The position numbers were made by a program, and so were the translations under genes. Shown piece after piece: positions 24,031-35,250 of a stretch of DNA of 64,000 bases; position 1 is the stretch's first letter; every line of letters begins with the position of its first letter. Under the pieces are notes generated by a model. It ran no database searches. It had not been told where the DNA came from and saw only the letters and a list, made by a program, of their open reading frames with translations. This DNA is from Gonapodya sp. JEL0774 (Eukaryota > Monoblepharomycota > Monoblepharidomycetes > Monoblepharidales > Gonapodyaceae), in contig JADIIX010000016.1 of the NCBI GenBank assembly GCA_027604505.1, positions 1-64,000 on the forward strand, in the 5' to 3' direction.

Positions 24031-25290
24031 TCAGTCCTCCTCTTCCTCGTCATCGAATATTGATTTTAGAACCTTTGCCGGTGCCTTCTTACTTTTCTTC
24101 TTCCCATCAAGCTTTCCAGCCACCACTGCGGTGACTTTCCTTTTCTTTATCGAGGCTTCAGACGTCAAATCTTCGTCATCAACCCAAAGAGTGTGATCTG
24201 CAGGACCGGGAAGGAAGAGGGCGCTTCGGACAGCAGAAGTATCCACAGTTGTAAGCGTGTCTTCGTCCTCCACAGTGTCAGGGTCCATTGATTCGTCAAA
24301 CTGATTCTCGCCACGTCTGCTCATCCTCTGGAGTGCGTCGTCCACACCCATTCTCTTCCGTTTCAACTCTTCCAATCTTGCCACCATTGCTCTCTGTTCC
24401 ACGTCGAGGCCGTCATCCCTCTGCCCCAGCATCTCTTCTTCGTCGCGTTCCTGTAGCGCATCGGTTTTGCTCTCCTCGGTGCGGATTTCCGAAGTGAAAC
24501 GAGCGAGCTCGGCCGCAAGGTACGCCTCACGAGCCTGCTTAGCAGCAAGCGCGGCGGAACCCTGGAAGAAGTCGTCTGGGAGGGCAGGGTTGCCTGGAAG
24601 GGCTGCGGCTGGCGGGGTTTGTTTTGTGGATGGCGTCGAATGCGGTTTGGAGGATGGTACAGAGGTAGCGGGAGCAGAGTTGAATTGCTTCACCAGTGAC
24701 GGCGATGTGGAGAGAGGAGAGGTGTCGAAGAAACCTTTTGGAAGGTTAGATTTCCAGCCAGCAACAGGAGAATCGGTGGAGGTTCCGGATACTTTGTCTT
24801 CCCTTGAAGATTCCGCCTTCGAATCAAAGAACCCAGGTGGTAGAGAGCTTGACGTGACGTTGCCGTTAGAGACTGACTTTGTTTCGCTCTCATCGTCCAC
24901 ACCGTCGGAATATGCTACTAGAGCTGCATTGCGGGCGGATTTCGATCCAGCCGGGAGCTTCGACGAAACCGAAGGTACTGGAGTCTTTAGAATGTCTCTG
25001 TGTCCCTTGCCTGCGTGAGTAATTCAACAGAGGAATCAGTGTTGTATTCATTCCGGAGATTTGCAATGAGGATCAATAGTACGACCAACAACATCACAAT
25101 CTTAAGATGCGATGCACTTACTGGTCAAATGGGAATTCCATAATGACTCGTGCTTGATTTGGACATTGCAAGAGGTGCACCATAGTCGACTTTGTGAGTC
25201 GTACCGCACAAATTTCCCTTCGATCCGGCGGGCTTTCTCCTTTTCCTTGTCCCGCTTGTTGGCACTGAAAAGTTTGCGTACATCGGTCAT
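24031..25290 (-). CDS. ZNF830: ZNF830-like zinc-finger protein
   Basis: Two exons, 25290-25122 and 25010-24031, give 382 aa. ZNF830 (CCDC16) is a nuclear protein associated with the spliceosome and needed for genome stability in animals. The N-terminus has the family layout: 'MTDVRKLFSANKRDKEKEKA', then 'FVRYDSQSRLWCTSCNVQIK', a single C2H2 finger with C-x2-C-x12-H-x5-H. The second histidine is supplied only after splicing ('HLTSKGHRD'), so the intron cuts the finger. The middle is disordered with two 'GFFD' motifs ('LPPGFFDSKA', 'LPKGFFDTSP') and a third related 'LPDDFFQG'. A helical segment with 'RAMVARLEELKRKRMG' follows. The tail is Lys-rich then acidic ('SIFDDEEEED'). It is convergent with INTS7, with 98 bases between stops. 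Confidence 0.8.
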
Positions 25291-25445
25291 GAATTTCGCG
25301 GAAATGAGTGAGTTATTTGGTCATTTAGTCAGTAGTGTGGTGTCCGCCTGGATGGTCCCAAAAGGAGTTCAATGAATCCAGTGCAACCCAACCATCACCA
25401 AATCTCGCTTTCACCTTCTGGCAGAGCAGCAGGTTTCCGATCATC

Positions 25446-27105
25446 ATGTTCAAAAAGAAGAAAGATTCCACTCAGGAATCACACATATCGGCATCTCCCC
25501 CTCTAGCCCCACTGACCAATCTGGAGCCTTCGCAACATCCGACCCCCATACCTCAGGAATCGCTCAAGGTTCGATACCAGGTCATTCTGGGGCTCTTGTA
25601 TCACTCTAGATTTACTCTTGCTTGATAATATCCCTCTGTACTGGATTTGTAAGTCCATACCCGAGCAATCACACCCTCCCCTTACCACAGATCCCTCCTC
25701 AGCAGCAATTCAAGTGTTCAAGTCAGACTTCACCCCAAAACCTCGTCAGACTGCAGGCGCTAGCAGCCACCGCCGTCAAGGCACTCGAAACAGAAAGACC
25801 ACAGATTCACCTGAGCATCAGGAAGAGGCATCGCACACTGTTGAAAGCAGTCAGAAGAATGCACGCACTCTTTCTACCAAAAGAAGTTCGACAGAGGGAA
25901 ACGGTGGCACTCGATCCCGAAGCACTCCACGACGACAGACTTTGGCAAAAAAGAAAGTTGCGAGTGAATCAATGAAAGAAAGTGTCGACGGCGGTGAAGA
26001 TGCGACTGACAGCCAAATTGATGGGTCAGAAACAAAGCTTCGTCGACTTCAGAGACGGGTTGCTACGCTTCAAAATGAGGTGTCAAGATTGCGAATGCAG
26101 CTAGTTGAGAACCATCCCAAAGATAAGGAGCCCATGGTGAGCCCTTTGAGACAGCTTGGGCGGTAGTGTTGGTGCAGCCACACGCTTTTCCTTTCGCCAG
26201 AGTCCCAAAACTGTAAAGCAACCAGTCCCACCACCGGTGGATGAACAAGTTGCCCGACTCGAGAATCTCAACGTACGCCTCCGGAACCAACTTCTTCAAA
26301 GTCGAAAAGAAAACGAGTTTCTACAGCACAAGATTGAACAAGGTGAGCTTTTCATGAGCACGATTCTTCCAGTGTTGGCATTTATCCAATGTGGAATTGT
26401 CCCTGATTCTCGCCACTTGCACCATCAGGCCAGGACACAAACCTGTTGCAGAAGCTCCACGACGATGTTCACTTCCTCCGCTCCCGCTGCGACAATCTTG
26501 AGCGGGAGAATGCCTCCTTCCGCACCGTGATTGATCGGCAAGCTAAGCAACTAGTCACATACGCGAACGATATCACCCTTGCACGCGCTGGTAAGACGGG
26601 TATGCAACATGGTGACGTGCATGTAATACCGCTCTCGGGGATTGCACCAGGTGTCGGAGGACAAGTTGGAAGTGTTGGGACAGAGGGATGGGGCCCGGTG
26701 AAGACAGACGAGGGTGGCAAATACGGCGGAAACAATGGAGTAATTACCAAGCGTCATGTCACACGACGCCGAACAGGGACTGGGATGAGCGCGGAGGAAG
26801 GAGCTTCCGGTGACGACAGCTCTTCGCTTCCCAAACATGGAGGAAAAGCTGCGTCCCACATGACACAATCGGGAAAGGAGGAAGCCCATCAGTCTGGTAA
26901 CCAACAATCTAGCACTCACCAACCTGGTCCAGCGGCCGGACCAGTGAACCATGCCACAACACATCCGGGGAACACAAAGACGAGCACAACTGCGCCTCCT
27001 ACAGTTGCTCAACAATTAGCACCGCAGCAGCCGACTGCATTGCCAGCGCCCCAAGTGCAGGAGAAGACTGCTACGAAAGGAGGATTGTTCGGGAACAAGA
27101 AATAG
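25446..27105 (+). CDS. Coiled-coil protein, unknown function
   Basis: Several exons from 'MFKKKKDSTQESHIS' (25446) to 'GGLFGNKK' (stop at 27103-27105). After a disordered basic part ('RRQGTRNRKTTDSPEHQEEA', 'TPRRQTLAKKKV') come coiled coils: 'LRRLQRRVATLQNEVSRLRM', 'QVARLENLNVRLRNQLLQSR' and 'LQKLHDDVHFLRSRCDNLER'. The C-terminal 170 residues are low-complexity (Gly, His, Gln, Pro, Ala). No catalytic domain is visible and I do not recognise the family. The first intron (about 25.57-25.69 kb) and one near 26.34-26.43 kb are needed to keep the frame; their exact joints are uncertain. It is divergent from ZNF830, with 155 bases between starts. Confidence 0.65.
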
Positions 27106-27603
27106 CATTTAGAGACCAGACTTCAGGCTAATGAGTTGAGTTTTATTAACATATGCTCAGATTAAAGCTTTTGCGTTCAGCTTGTGTAAATACATATGGC
27201 GGCAGGAGTTGACTGTGGATGCTGACACCTGCTTGGACTTGGGAGGAAACCGTTGACCAAGAGGCACGAAAAGCGCGCACGCAGGAATCACGGGCCTCCA
27301 AGTGGGTTGCGCGACTTAATCTGCATCAAAGTTCGTTTTCGAATTCTTTTCTGGCTCCTCTCATCTCCATTTCCGTCCTGTTCCGGGGCGAAGGTACCCC
27401 ACAAAACGCTTTTACGTTGTTGTTTTCCCGGCGGGAGGTGAACTACTCTGCTCTAAGCTCCTGTAGGAAGTACTGGTACGTGTCATCGGTCCATTCAGAC
27501 AGATTTCTATCGGGTGTCTTCCACTACTGGGATAACATAGTTCTATGGGTCGTTTCCCCTGAATTGCTACATTTTATCCACCTGTAAGTTCCAGGTGTTT
27601 GCA
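27106..27603. other. Intergenic, upstream of NDUFS1
   Basis: About 500 bases between the coiled-coil protein stop and the NDUFS1 start. A plus-strand ORF of 122 codons (27219-27587) lies here but has no recognisable feature, and it probably reflects 5' UTR or promoter sequence. Nothing else is seen. Confidence 0.4.
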
Positions 27604-30077
27604 ATGCAACTTCGGAGACTTGCAACGGCTTCGTCTGGGAGGATTGTTGGCTCAGGTGTGGCGGGTCAATGTGAGTTATCTTGTTCATGGCATTCTGAAA
27701 CGACCAGGCAACATTTATCTCATAACTCAAGCATTCCTTTCATCCTACGGAATCGATGCCCTAGCCCGGAGGCAGTTTTCTGCAACCACCTCCCGGCTCG
27801 CGGAGGTTGAGGTATTCATCAACGGGATGCCCATCAAGATTGAAGCTGGATCGGCTGTTATTCAGGCAGCCGAAAAAGCTGGTGTTGATATTCCGAGGTG
27901 AGATCTGAGGATCTCCGGCGCTCCTCCAACCATTTTCTTTGACACTGTCAAACCAGGTTTTGCTATCACGAGCGCCTGTCCATTGCCGGAAACTGCCGCA
28001 TGTGTCTCGTAGAAATTGAGAAATCTCCCAAAGCCGTTGCATCTTGCGCGATGCCTGTTATGCCCGGGATGAAAATCAAAACCGACACACCAATGGTTAA
28101 AAAGGCACGCGAAGGAGTCATGGAGTTCCTGCTCATTAACCACCCTCTCGATTGCCCTGTCTGTGATCAAGGTGGAGAATGTGATTTGCAGGACCAGTCG
28201 ATGAGATACGGCTCCGACCGTTCTCGACACTACGAGATTTCGGGCAAACGTGCCACTGAGGACAAAGACTTTGGCCCTCTCGTCAAAACCTCCATGAACC
28301 GGTGCATCCACTGCACACGATGTGTCAGGTTCGCTAATGAGGTCGCTGGCGCACCCGAACTCGGTACATCAGGACGCGGGAATGACATTCAGATTGGCAC
28401 TTACATCGGGAAGATACTCTCGTCCGAGATGTCGGGAAACGTTGTCGACCTTTGCCCAGTCGGTGCACTCACGTCCAAGCCTTACGCGTTCACAGCTCGG
28501 CCTTGGGAACTCAAGAAGACAGAGTCCGTGGATGTCCTTGATGCGGTTGGATCGAACATCCGCATTGACTCCCGAGGGCTCGAGGTTATGCGTGTCGTCC
28601 CTCGTCTGAATGAGGATATCAATGAGGAGTGGCTTTCAGACAAGAGCAGGTTTGCCTATGATGGTTTGAAACGTCAGCGTCTGACCGTGCCCATGGTCAG
28701 GCAGGGAAACACGTTCGTTCCCGTAACCTGGGAGGAGGCTCTTGGAAAAATCGCCACCGCAATTGCACCACTTCATGGCAATGAGATTGCGGCCGTTGCT
28801 GGAGCTTTGGTGGATGCGGAGTCTCTAGTAGCACTTAAGGATCTCCTAAACAGGAAGGGGTCTAACAACACCCGTCTCGATGGAAGTAACCCTCTGAAGT
28901 TCACCGGTCCTGCAGTTGACCTCCGCGCACCCTATCTTACCAACACTACCATATCTGGAATGGATGAGGCAGATGCATTGCTCATTATTGGTTCTAACCC
29001 GAGGCACGAAGCAGCGATCCTGAACACTCGCATTCGCAAGGCCTGGCTCCACAACAATCTTGATATCGCGCTGATAGGTGCTCCCCCAAATCTGAACTAC
29101 GAGTACGAATATTTGGGCGACAGCGCCAAAGCTCTTGACGCGATATTAGACGAGTCGCACCCATTCCACAAGAAGCTCGCTAATGCCAAAAAGCCTGTTA
29201 TTATTGTTGGATCCGCAGTTGCTGAACGAGACGATGGGCACGCACTTTTTGCGAAAGTTGCACAGCTGGTTACCAAATTGAAGAACAAAGTACTGACAGA
29301 GAACTGGAACGGGTTCAGCTTCCTTCAGCGTGTGAGTGCTTTCTATCGGAAGACACCTTGGAGGATGTCTCTTGACTCACAGCCCTCTCTTTTATCATCA
29401 GAACGCAAGTTGGACAGCCGCCCTTGACCTCGGTTTTGTACCGTCCAAGGCCGCTGCGTCCGTCAAGCCCAAATTTGTTTACCTCCTTGGTGCCGACGAT
29501 ATTTCGGCAGCGGAAATTCCCAAAGATGCCTTCGTTGTTTACCAGGGTCATCACGGAGACACTGGTGCCTACTACGCCGATGTGATCCTCCCTGGGACTG
29601 CCTACACAGAAAAGAGCGGCACTTATGTAAACACAGAAGGACGGACGCAGGTTACGCGTGCTGCGGTACCCGCACCAGGCGCTGCTCGGGAAGACTGGAA
29701 GATTATTCGGGCTTTGTCGGAGGTTGCAGATGTTGCTCTCCCCTACGACGATCTCCGCGGCGTGCGTGAACGGCTCGAAGAGATTGCACCCACACTCGTC
29801 CAGTACGATCAAGTGCAAAAGAGCAGCATCGCCGAAATGGCTTTCGAAGTCCTCACCAAAGCTAGTGGAAAGGTGTCGGCTTCGTCCTTCACTTTGCCCA
29901 TTCGGGACTACTATATGACGGATGTAATTAGCAGGTCCTCCACGACAATGGCACAATGCTCGCAAGGTATGTGGTTTGTGCATGTACTTGCACCCGATCA
30001 AAGTAGAGGTAACAGCATTCTTTGCAGCATACACCGTCGGGAAAGGGGAACCCGAGTTGGCTGTAGCTAGCGGATAA
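27604..30077 (+). CDS. NDUFS1: NADH-ubiquinone oxidoreductase 75-kDa subunit, mitochondrial
   Basis: This is the largest peripheral-arm subunit of complex I, carrying three Fe-S clusters. Exon 1 (27604-27670) splices at phase 1 to 27732; together they encode an Arg/Ser-rich presequence ('[14 protein letters not shown]', '[13 protein letters not shown]'). Exon 2 ends at 27897 and exon 3 starts at 27957. The 2Fe-2S site spans that joint: '[20 protein letters not shown]', with the fourth Cys in '[11 protein letters not shown]'. The His/Cys N5-type site is '[18 protein letters not shown]', and the 4Fe-4S site is '[12 protein letters not shown]' with '[11 protein letters not shown]'. The molybdopterin-oxidoreductase-like C-terminal half follows ('[19 protein letters not shown]'). 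A late intron at about 29.33-29.40 kb and a last one at about 29.97-30.03 kb give the ending '[15 protein letters not shown]' and a stop at 30075-30077. All cluster ligands are present. Length is about 730 aa, normal for the family. Confidence 0.96.
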
Positions 30078-30202
30078 GGGGATACAATGCAATGTATACT
30101 GTATCTGGGTGTTCGAACGATTATTGATGGAGGTGACTTGATCGCTATTTGTGAAGCAAGTATGCACCGAAGTGCGTAAGAATCGCTTTTGTCATCAAAT
30201 TA

Positions 30203-32171
30203 ATGGGAGCGGGCGAAAGCAAGCAAGAAGTGAGCCTGTCCAGTCCGCCCTCTGTGGACATATGCGTTCAAACTGAATCGTGACTCTGGAATGCGTCCCT
30301 CAGGACCCCACTCGACTACTGTTGTCGGATGAGAGAGAAGCGCTATCGGAGCTCCAGCGTTCCCTAGGAGATGGAACTGATGTTCATATAATGAAACTAC
30401 AGGTGTGTTCTTATACGAGCCAATCGCCTTGTAGGGCCTGTTTATGCATTGATGTGTTTCGTCGCAGGACCGATTTCCAGTTCTCCCTCCAACATTCCTT
30501 TCAGCACTACTGGTGTACTTCCAGCACACGGCGGCTGAGTCTGGAAGCTCAAAGAAATTTGATGCGAATGCTCGCCGCGAGACCTTCACGGTTATGCAAT
30601 TTGGCACCGCTGTGTATCGTTTGACGCGCGGTGGAATCATGGAAAAGGAACGGTTCTTTAATCTCGGCTATGCGAAGGAGAACGTTGAGAAAGAAGTTGC
30701 TGCGAAGAATTTTATTGGTGATATTGCATCGATTGGGATCGCTTTCTATGCGGGCAAGACCACTTCCGGGTATCGGGTATCGGAACGATTCATTGAGTTC
30801 CTTATGGCTGGACCCTCGACGGATTTAGCTACAGGCAGCGCGCATACGTCGTTTTTCTTCTCTTTTCAAATGTGGTTCGGTCAGAACCAGTATTTGGGGA
30901 GACTGTGGGACATCGCGTTAACCAGGATATTCTTTCTGGATCCCGCAAAGCTGGTGCGGAATCCATGCGTAATTTCTCGCATCCGCAATTTTTAATTTCT
31001 GGTAGTTTTAGGTCAACCGTGAAGGCGAGCTACGCGCGACCTCCGGCAAGCGCCCATTATTGCAGAACGGTGTGACCAACCTGCTGGCATTTGAGGACAT
31101 TTGGTATGTTTTATAAAAAATCAGAGTTTATTTGAAGGTTCAGCAAGTATGCAATGAGAACGGCTGTGGTTGTTCTTGTTCCTGTCGCGAACAGGGTTCT
31201 GGATATGAATCTGCCATCAGAGCATAAACCCCGCTGTTGGAAACGATTGTTCAACTCTGGTCAACAAGGAATGAGCTGGACTCTCTTCCAACACAATATT
31301 GAGGATGCGGGATCTACACTAATCGTTGTCAAAGGTATGCCAGACATTTAACTCGTGTCCAACAGCTGATTCTGACGAGTCGGCAGATCAAGGCGGTGCG
31401 ATCTTCGGTGGTTTCAATTCACAAGAATGGAAACCACTCCCAAAGTACTACGGAGACAATCAGAGTTTTGTGTTTCGCCTACGACCCAACATCATCATTA
31501 ACCGACCATCAAACTACAATCAAAACTTCCAGTACTTCAACCACTCGACCCAAACTTTGCCCAACGGTCTGGGATTCGGTGGTCAGATGGGTTATTTTGC
31601 TCTATGGATTGATGCGAACAACTTTGGAATCGGACATTCAAAGGGTTGGGATTTGTTTGGTGCTGCTTGCGCCTCAAGCATTAATATATTCGTTCTTCAT
31701 CTTCAAAGGTAACCCTTCTACTACCTACAATAGCCGACAACTGTCTAGCAACGAAGATTTCAAGCTAGATGCCCTTGAAGCATGGCTTATTAAGGTAGGA
31801 GGTTAACATGTGTTCGGACGCCTTGATTTGATCTTCAAATGAATTGTTTGGCACTACAAGGAGAAGGAGGTGGATCCCAACTTGCTCCCCGAGAAGGGGA
31901 AGAAGTCGATTCTAGATCATGCAGAAGAAGTCGCGTTTCTCGAGCTGGCTGGAAAGAAGGTGCGTTTATTTTTCAGCCCTGGCAGAGCTGCATGTCGTAG
32001 TTATTCATTATCAACCCTAAACCACCTGCCTCTCTTTGTACCATAGCTTTATTCGAAGGTGAGGGGAATGATTTTTTCGTACGATGTGGCGCATTCACTA
32101 TTGCTGTTCGAGTGCAGGACGTGCGAGAAGGCAACGTGGATAGGGAAGATGGCGAATTTGGTGCAGAATAG
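30203..32171 (+). CDS. RTC5: TLDc-domain protein, Rtc5/MEAK7 family
   Basis: Rtc5 in yeast binds and disassembles the vacuolar V-ATPase; MEAK7 (TLDC1) is the animal relative on lysosomes. Exon 1 (30203-30229) encodes 'MGAGESKQE', whose Gly2 and Ser6 fit N-myristoylation, as expected for the family. It splices to 30304-30402 ('DPTRLLLSDEREALSELQRS') and then to a helical N-terminal half (30.47-31.1 kb). The TLDc domain lies at about 31.23-31.8 kb: 'LFNSGQQGMSWTLFQHNIED', 'GGAIFGGFNSQEWKPLPKYY', 'GLGFGGQMGYFALWIDANNF', 'TTYNSRQLSSNEDFKLDALE'. Downstream exons give 'EKEVDPNLLPEKGKKS' and 'EEVAFLELAGKK', matching the tail of fungal Rtc5 rather than MEAK7. The proposed last exon ends at 32171. Small introns (for example 31352-31364 kb region and about 31.65-31.71 kb) were inferred from frame changes. 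Confidence 0.82.
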
Positions 32172-32408
32172 TTCAATGATTCGGGTTCATTGGGTATTTC
32201 GATTACATCGAATGGATTTCATTGAGTTGGTCATACACGATATTTTTGCTGGTGAATCACTGAGTGGACGTGACAGAACGATATCATTACCCATCAAACT
32301 CATGAGGAGATTTCGGCTTAAATTGTACAGAACGCTCAAAAAACTCACGTAGTTTGATGCTTGGCGATCTGTTACGTTGTCGAGTGTCCCAGACAAGACC
32401 GACCAGCA

Positions 32409-33292
32409 CTAAACTTCAGAAGTGGGTTTTAGATACAGGTCGAAGAGAAACATACCGTAGTTAGCACCCATGGCCTTCTTGGCCTTCAAGAGAATGTCAT
32501 CTTCACGTAGTTCGTCCATCTGGGAGCCTGAAACCTCCACAGAGTAAACTTTGATAACCTGCTCACAAACAAAGTTTGTGCATTGATAGAGCTCCATGAA
32601 AGCTGCCCGCTCAAAGTCACCTGTTTAACATCACTAATGTGCACGGACACCTTCGCTTTACGCATAACTTTTACTCCGGGGGGTACCCTTTGCACGAGGT
32701 ACAAAGAAGAGGTTGGCTCAAAGTGACCCGGCAAGCCATAAGGAGAGCTTGAGGTACAAACCAGGTCACGAGAAGGAACTTTGCGCGCTTCGACAGGCCA
32801 TCATTGGTGAGTACAAGTCGGATGTAACCTAAAACAGAAGCGTTTAAAACTCGAGAATTGTACGATCCCCGTAAGAAGATGAGTTACCAAAGGCAGCCTT
32901 GTCGTTTGATAGTTGGGACTTGAATTCGGCCAGGCCACCGGCACCTGTGTCAATGAAAGGATCGTAAGTACAAGTTGCAATTTGATTGGGGAGAGATGTG
33001 ATGTAAAGAACCTTTTCCTCCGAGCTGAATTGAAACAATTGCGTTGGTCTTATATGCTCATTGACGGAGACACCATTGACTTCTGAGCCTACCATCAGTT
33101 TGTCAGTCTTATCATCGACATACTGCATCAGCATCCAATCCGTAGGGGTGTTATCATTGCGGACGTCCTGTTCAGATGCCCGATGTTACATTGGAATCAC
33201 CACAAGAGGAAGAGGAGAATGTTCTCTGATCGTCTAACCTCGTAGGCCTCGGTGATTGCTTGGTCGGAGATAACGCTCATAGCTGGCGGCAT
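32409..33292 (-). CDS. COTL1: Coactosin-like ADF-homology actin-binding protein
   Basis: Coactosin binds F-actin through an ADF-H domain. The start is at 33292 ('MPPAMSVISDQAITEAYE'). It is spliced to 'DVRNDNTPTDWMLMQYVDDK', 'RPTQLFQFSSEEKVLYI' and 'EFKSQLSNDKAAFG', then 'YIRLVLTNDGLSKRAKFLLV' joined to 'TWVPPGVKVMRKAKVSVH', and finally 'DELREDDILLKAKKAMGANY'. The 'SKR.KF...TW' and terminal 'KKA.GANY' motifs are coactosin hallmarks. The last intron-like segment (about 32413-32452) is a multiple of three, so spliced and unspliced forms share the same stop at 32409. The unspliced form adds 14 residues. About 150 aa, the usual size. It is divergent from the Tubby-like gene. Confidence 0.85.
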
Positions 33293-33656
33293 GATCGAGC
33301 GATTTTGGTTTCATATCATCACAACAGATGCCACAGGGAAATCAATCGGAGAGCGCTTAGGAGGTTGACACTAATCCGAACACCGATGCAAGTGCTATCA
33401 TCGACGCTCACCTGGTGAGAATGTGATGAATGGAGTTGATTGAGATTAATTGAGTGATTTTGATAAATGTGAGGGGCTGAGGGAGCAAGGTTGACCAAAG
33501 TTTCCTCTGAAAGCCCATCAGTTTCCTGTTAAAGAGTCGAAAACATGTTGACTATTAAACGGCAGCACGGAAACGGAGAAAATATGTACGCATCTCTGGT
33601 GGCGTGCTGGGCTGGTATATTTCCGAGTGCTGCTTCGTTCCGTTCAGTTTACAAAC
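33293..33656. promoter_or_regulatory. Divergent upstream region of coactosin and Tubby-like genes
   Basis: 364 bases between the two starts. An A/T-rich tract 'tgatttgagt'-like run around 33.44-33.47 kb repeats 'gattgagattaattgagtga'. No known motif can be assigned. Confidence 0.35.
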
Positions 33657-35095
33657 ATGAGCTTTGATCTTTTCAGCGACGAACGCCTTGAAGAGAGTGA
33701 TTCTGATGATGAAGATCTCGAATTTGCCCCTTTAGAGTCTACCTCTATACCCACGGCCGAGGAACCGCCTTTGGTGCCGGTATCGCTCGAAACGGAAACT
33801 TCTCGAGCAGTTGCACCTTTGACTGCGATCGTCACAGCATCTCCACCGCAGATACGGATTGTGAACTTTGATAAAAATTGGATTATGAAGTGAGGTGCCT
33901 TGGAGAGAAGCAATGTAAGCTCGGAAGTTCTGAGCAGGTCAATTCTCCAGTCCTGTTCCTCAAGGGAAGAAAGTCCTTTGCAAAATTGTCAGGCATAAGG
34001 ATGGAATTGAGAAACTCTACCCATCTTGTGAGTTCACGTACATACTTATCTGCATCTGGTTAGCCACTCAAGGAGCATAATACCCAACTTTCACCCTCAA
34101 GATGAACTTTTTGTTGAGGAACCCGATGAGTCTCTGACATTTATTCTGGCGGCTCGGAAACGAAAAAAGTCCAAATCTAGCAACTATGTCATCACCACAA
34201 CTCGTATCACGAGTTCAAAATCAAAGGAGAATGTGGTGGCGAAAGTGCGGTGAGTGATCGTGGGATGCAGGTGAACCTGATCCGTTGAAACGTCACATCA
34301 GTTGATGGTCCCGATTCAGGTCGAACTTTTTGGGAACAGAGTTCACCATTTATGACAATGGCCGGAATCCTTTTGGGAGGAGTGAACGCCGGTTCGGAGA
34401 CAACGACACATCCCGCGCCGAACTCGCTGCCGTCCTCTACGTAAGAGAGTAAAGAGCAATTCCTTAGTCTCACGCTTCGCATAACTAGCAACTGTCTTGT
34501 CTAGGACCATAACATTCTGGGTTTCAAAGGGCCCCGGAAAGTTCGGGTTCTGCTCAATGGAATGTCACAAAGCGGAGAGCAAACATTCTGTCGACCACAG
34601 AATGTAAGTCATCTCTCAACCGGGAAGTTGTCACCGAAGGTGATCGGATTCAACACTTACTGCATTCCGCTCGTTCAGCGGAGTGAAACTCTTATTTCTC
34701 GCTACAAATATCAAAACGACTCTGACATCCTCGTCTTGCATAATAAGTCGCCACAATGGAATGAAGAAACTCAGTCTTACGTTCTTAATTTCAATGGACG
34801 GGTGCAGCTGGCGTCTGTAAAGAATTTTCAAGTTGTGTCGGAACACGATCGTGAGTTATATCTTCAAACGGATGCGGAATCCCCTGCCAGCTATACTTAC
34901 AGATGCACTTCTCTCTTGACTCTCGGCTACGTGACTATCGCTGTTCATTTTCTGTGTCAAGTTGACTATGTACTGCTCCAGTTCGGCCGCGTCAGCGAGG
35001 ATGCCTTTACCCTGGATTTCCAGTACCCACTGAGCTGCGTCCTCGCTCTCTCGATCGCGCTCACGAGCTTTGACTCCAAGATTGCGTGCGAGTGA
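33657..35095 (+). CDS. Tubby-like protein
   Basis: Tubby-family proteins bind phosphoinositides through a C-terminal beta-barrel and, in animals and flagellates, help deliver membrane proteins to cilia. The N-terminus is acidic ('MSFDLFSDERLEESDSDDED'). The Tubby domain follows across several exons: 'FILAARKRKKSKSSNYVITT', 'SNFLGTEFTIYDNGRNPFGR', 'ELAAVLYDHNILGFKGPRKV', 'LHNKSPQWNEETQSYVLNFN', 'GRVQLASVKNFQVVSEHD', then after a 100-base intron (about 34857-34952) 'LDYVLLQFGRVSEDAFTLDF', ending 'SIALTSFDSKIACE'. The last block is the diagnostic Tubby C-terminus. There is no F-box, unlike plant TULPs. It is convergent with MDM12. Confidence 0.92.
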
Positions 35096-35250
35096 CGGGA
35101 ATAACGAAGGTCGACATGATACGGTATTCTTTTGATTCATGCTTCCGCTATGTATTGAGATCCATTTTGTAATCAATTCCACATCAAGTATCCTTTGCAA
35201 ATGGTATGGGTTATGAAGCACTCCACCGATCCACCCACGATCTAATCTTG

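Noticed and set aside
27219-27587. 122-codon plus ORF before NDUFS1
   Set aside because: No domain or targeting signal; not in frame with NDUFS1, and the presequence is explained by exons at 27604 and 27732.
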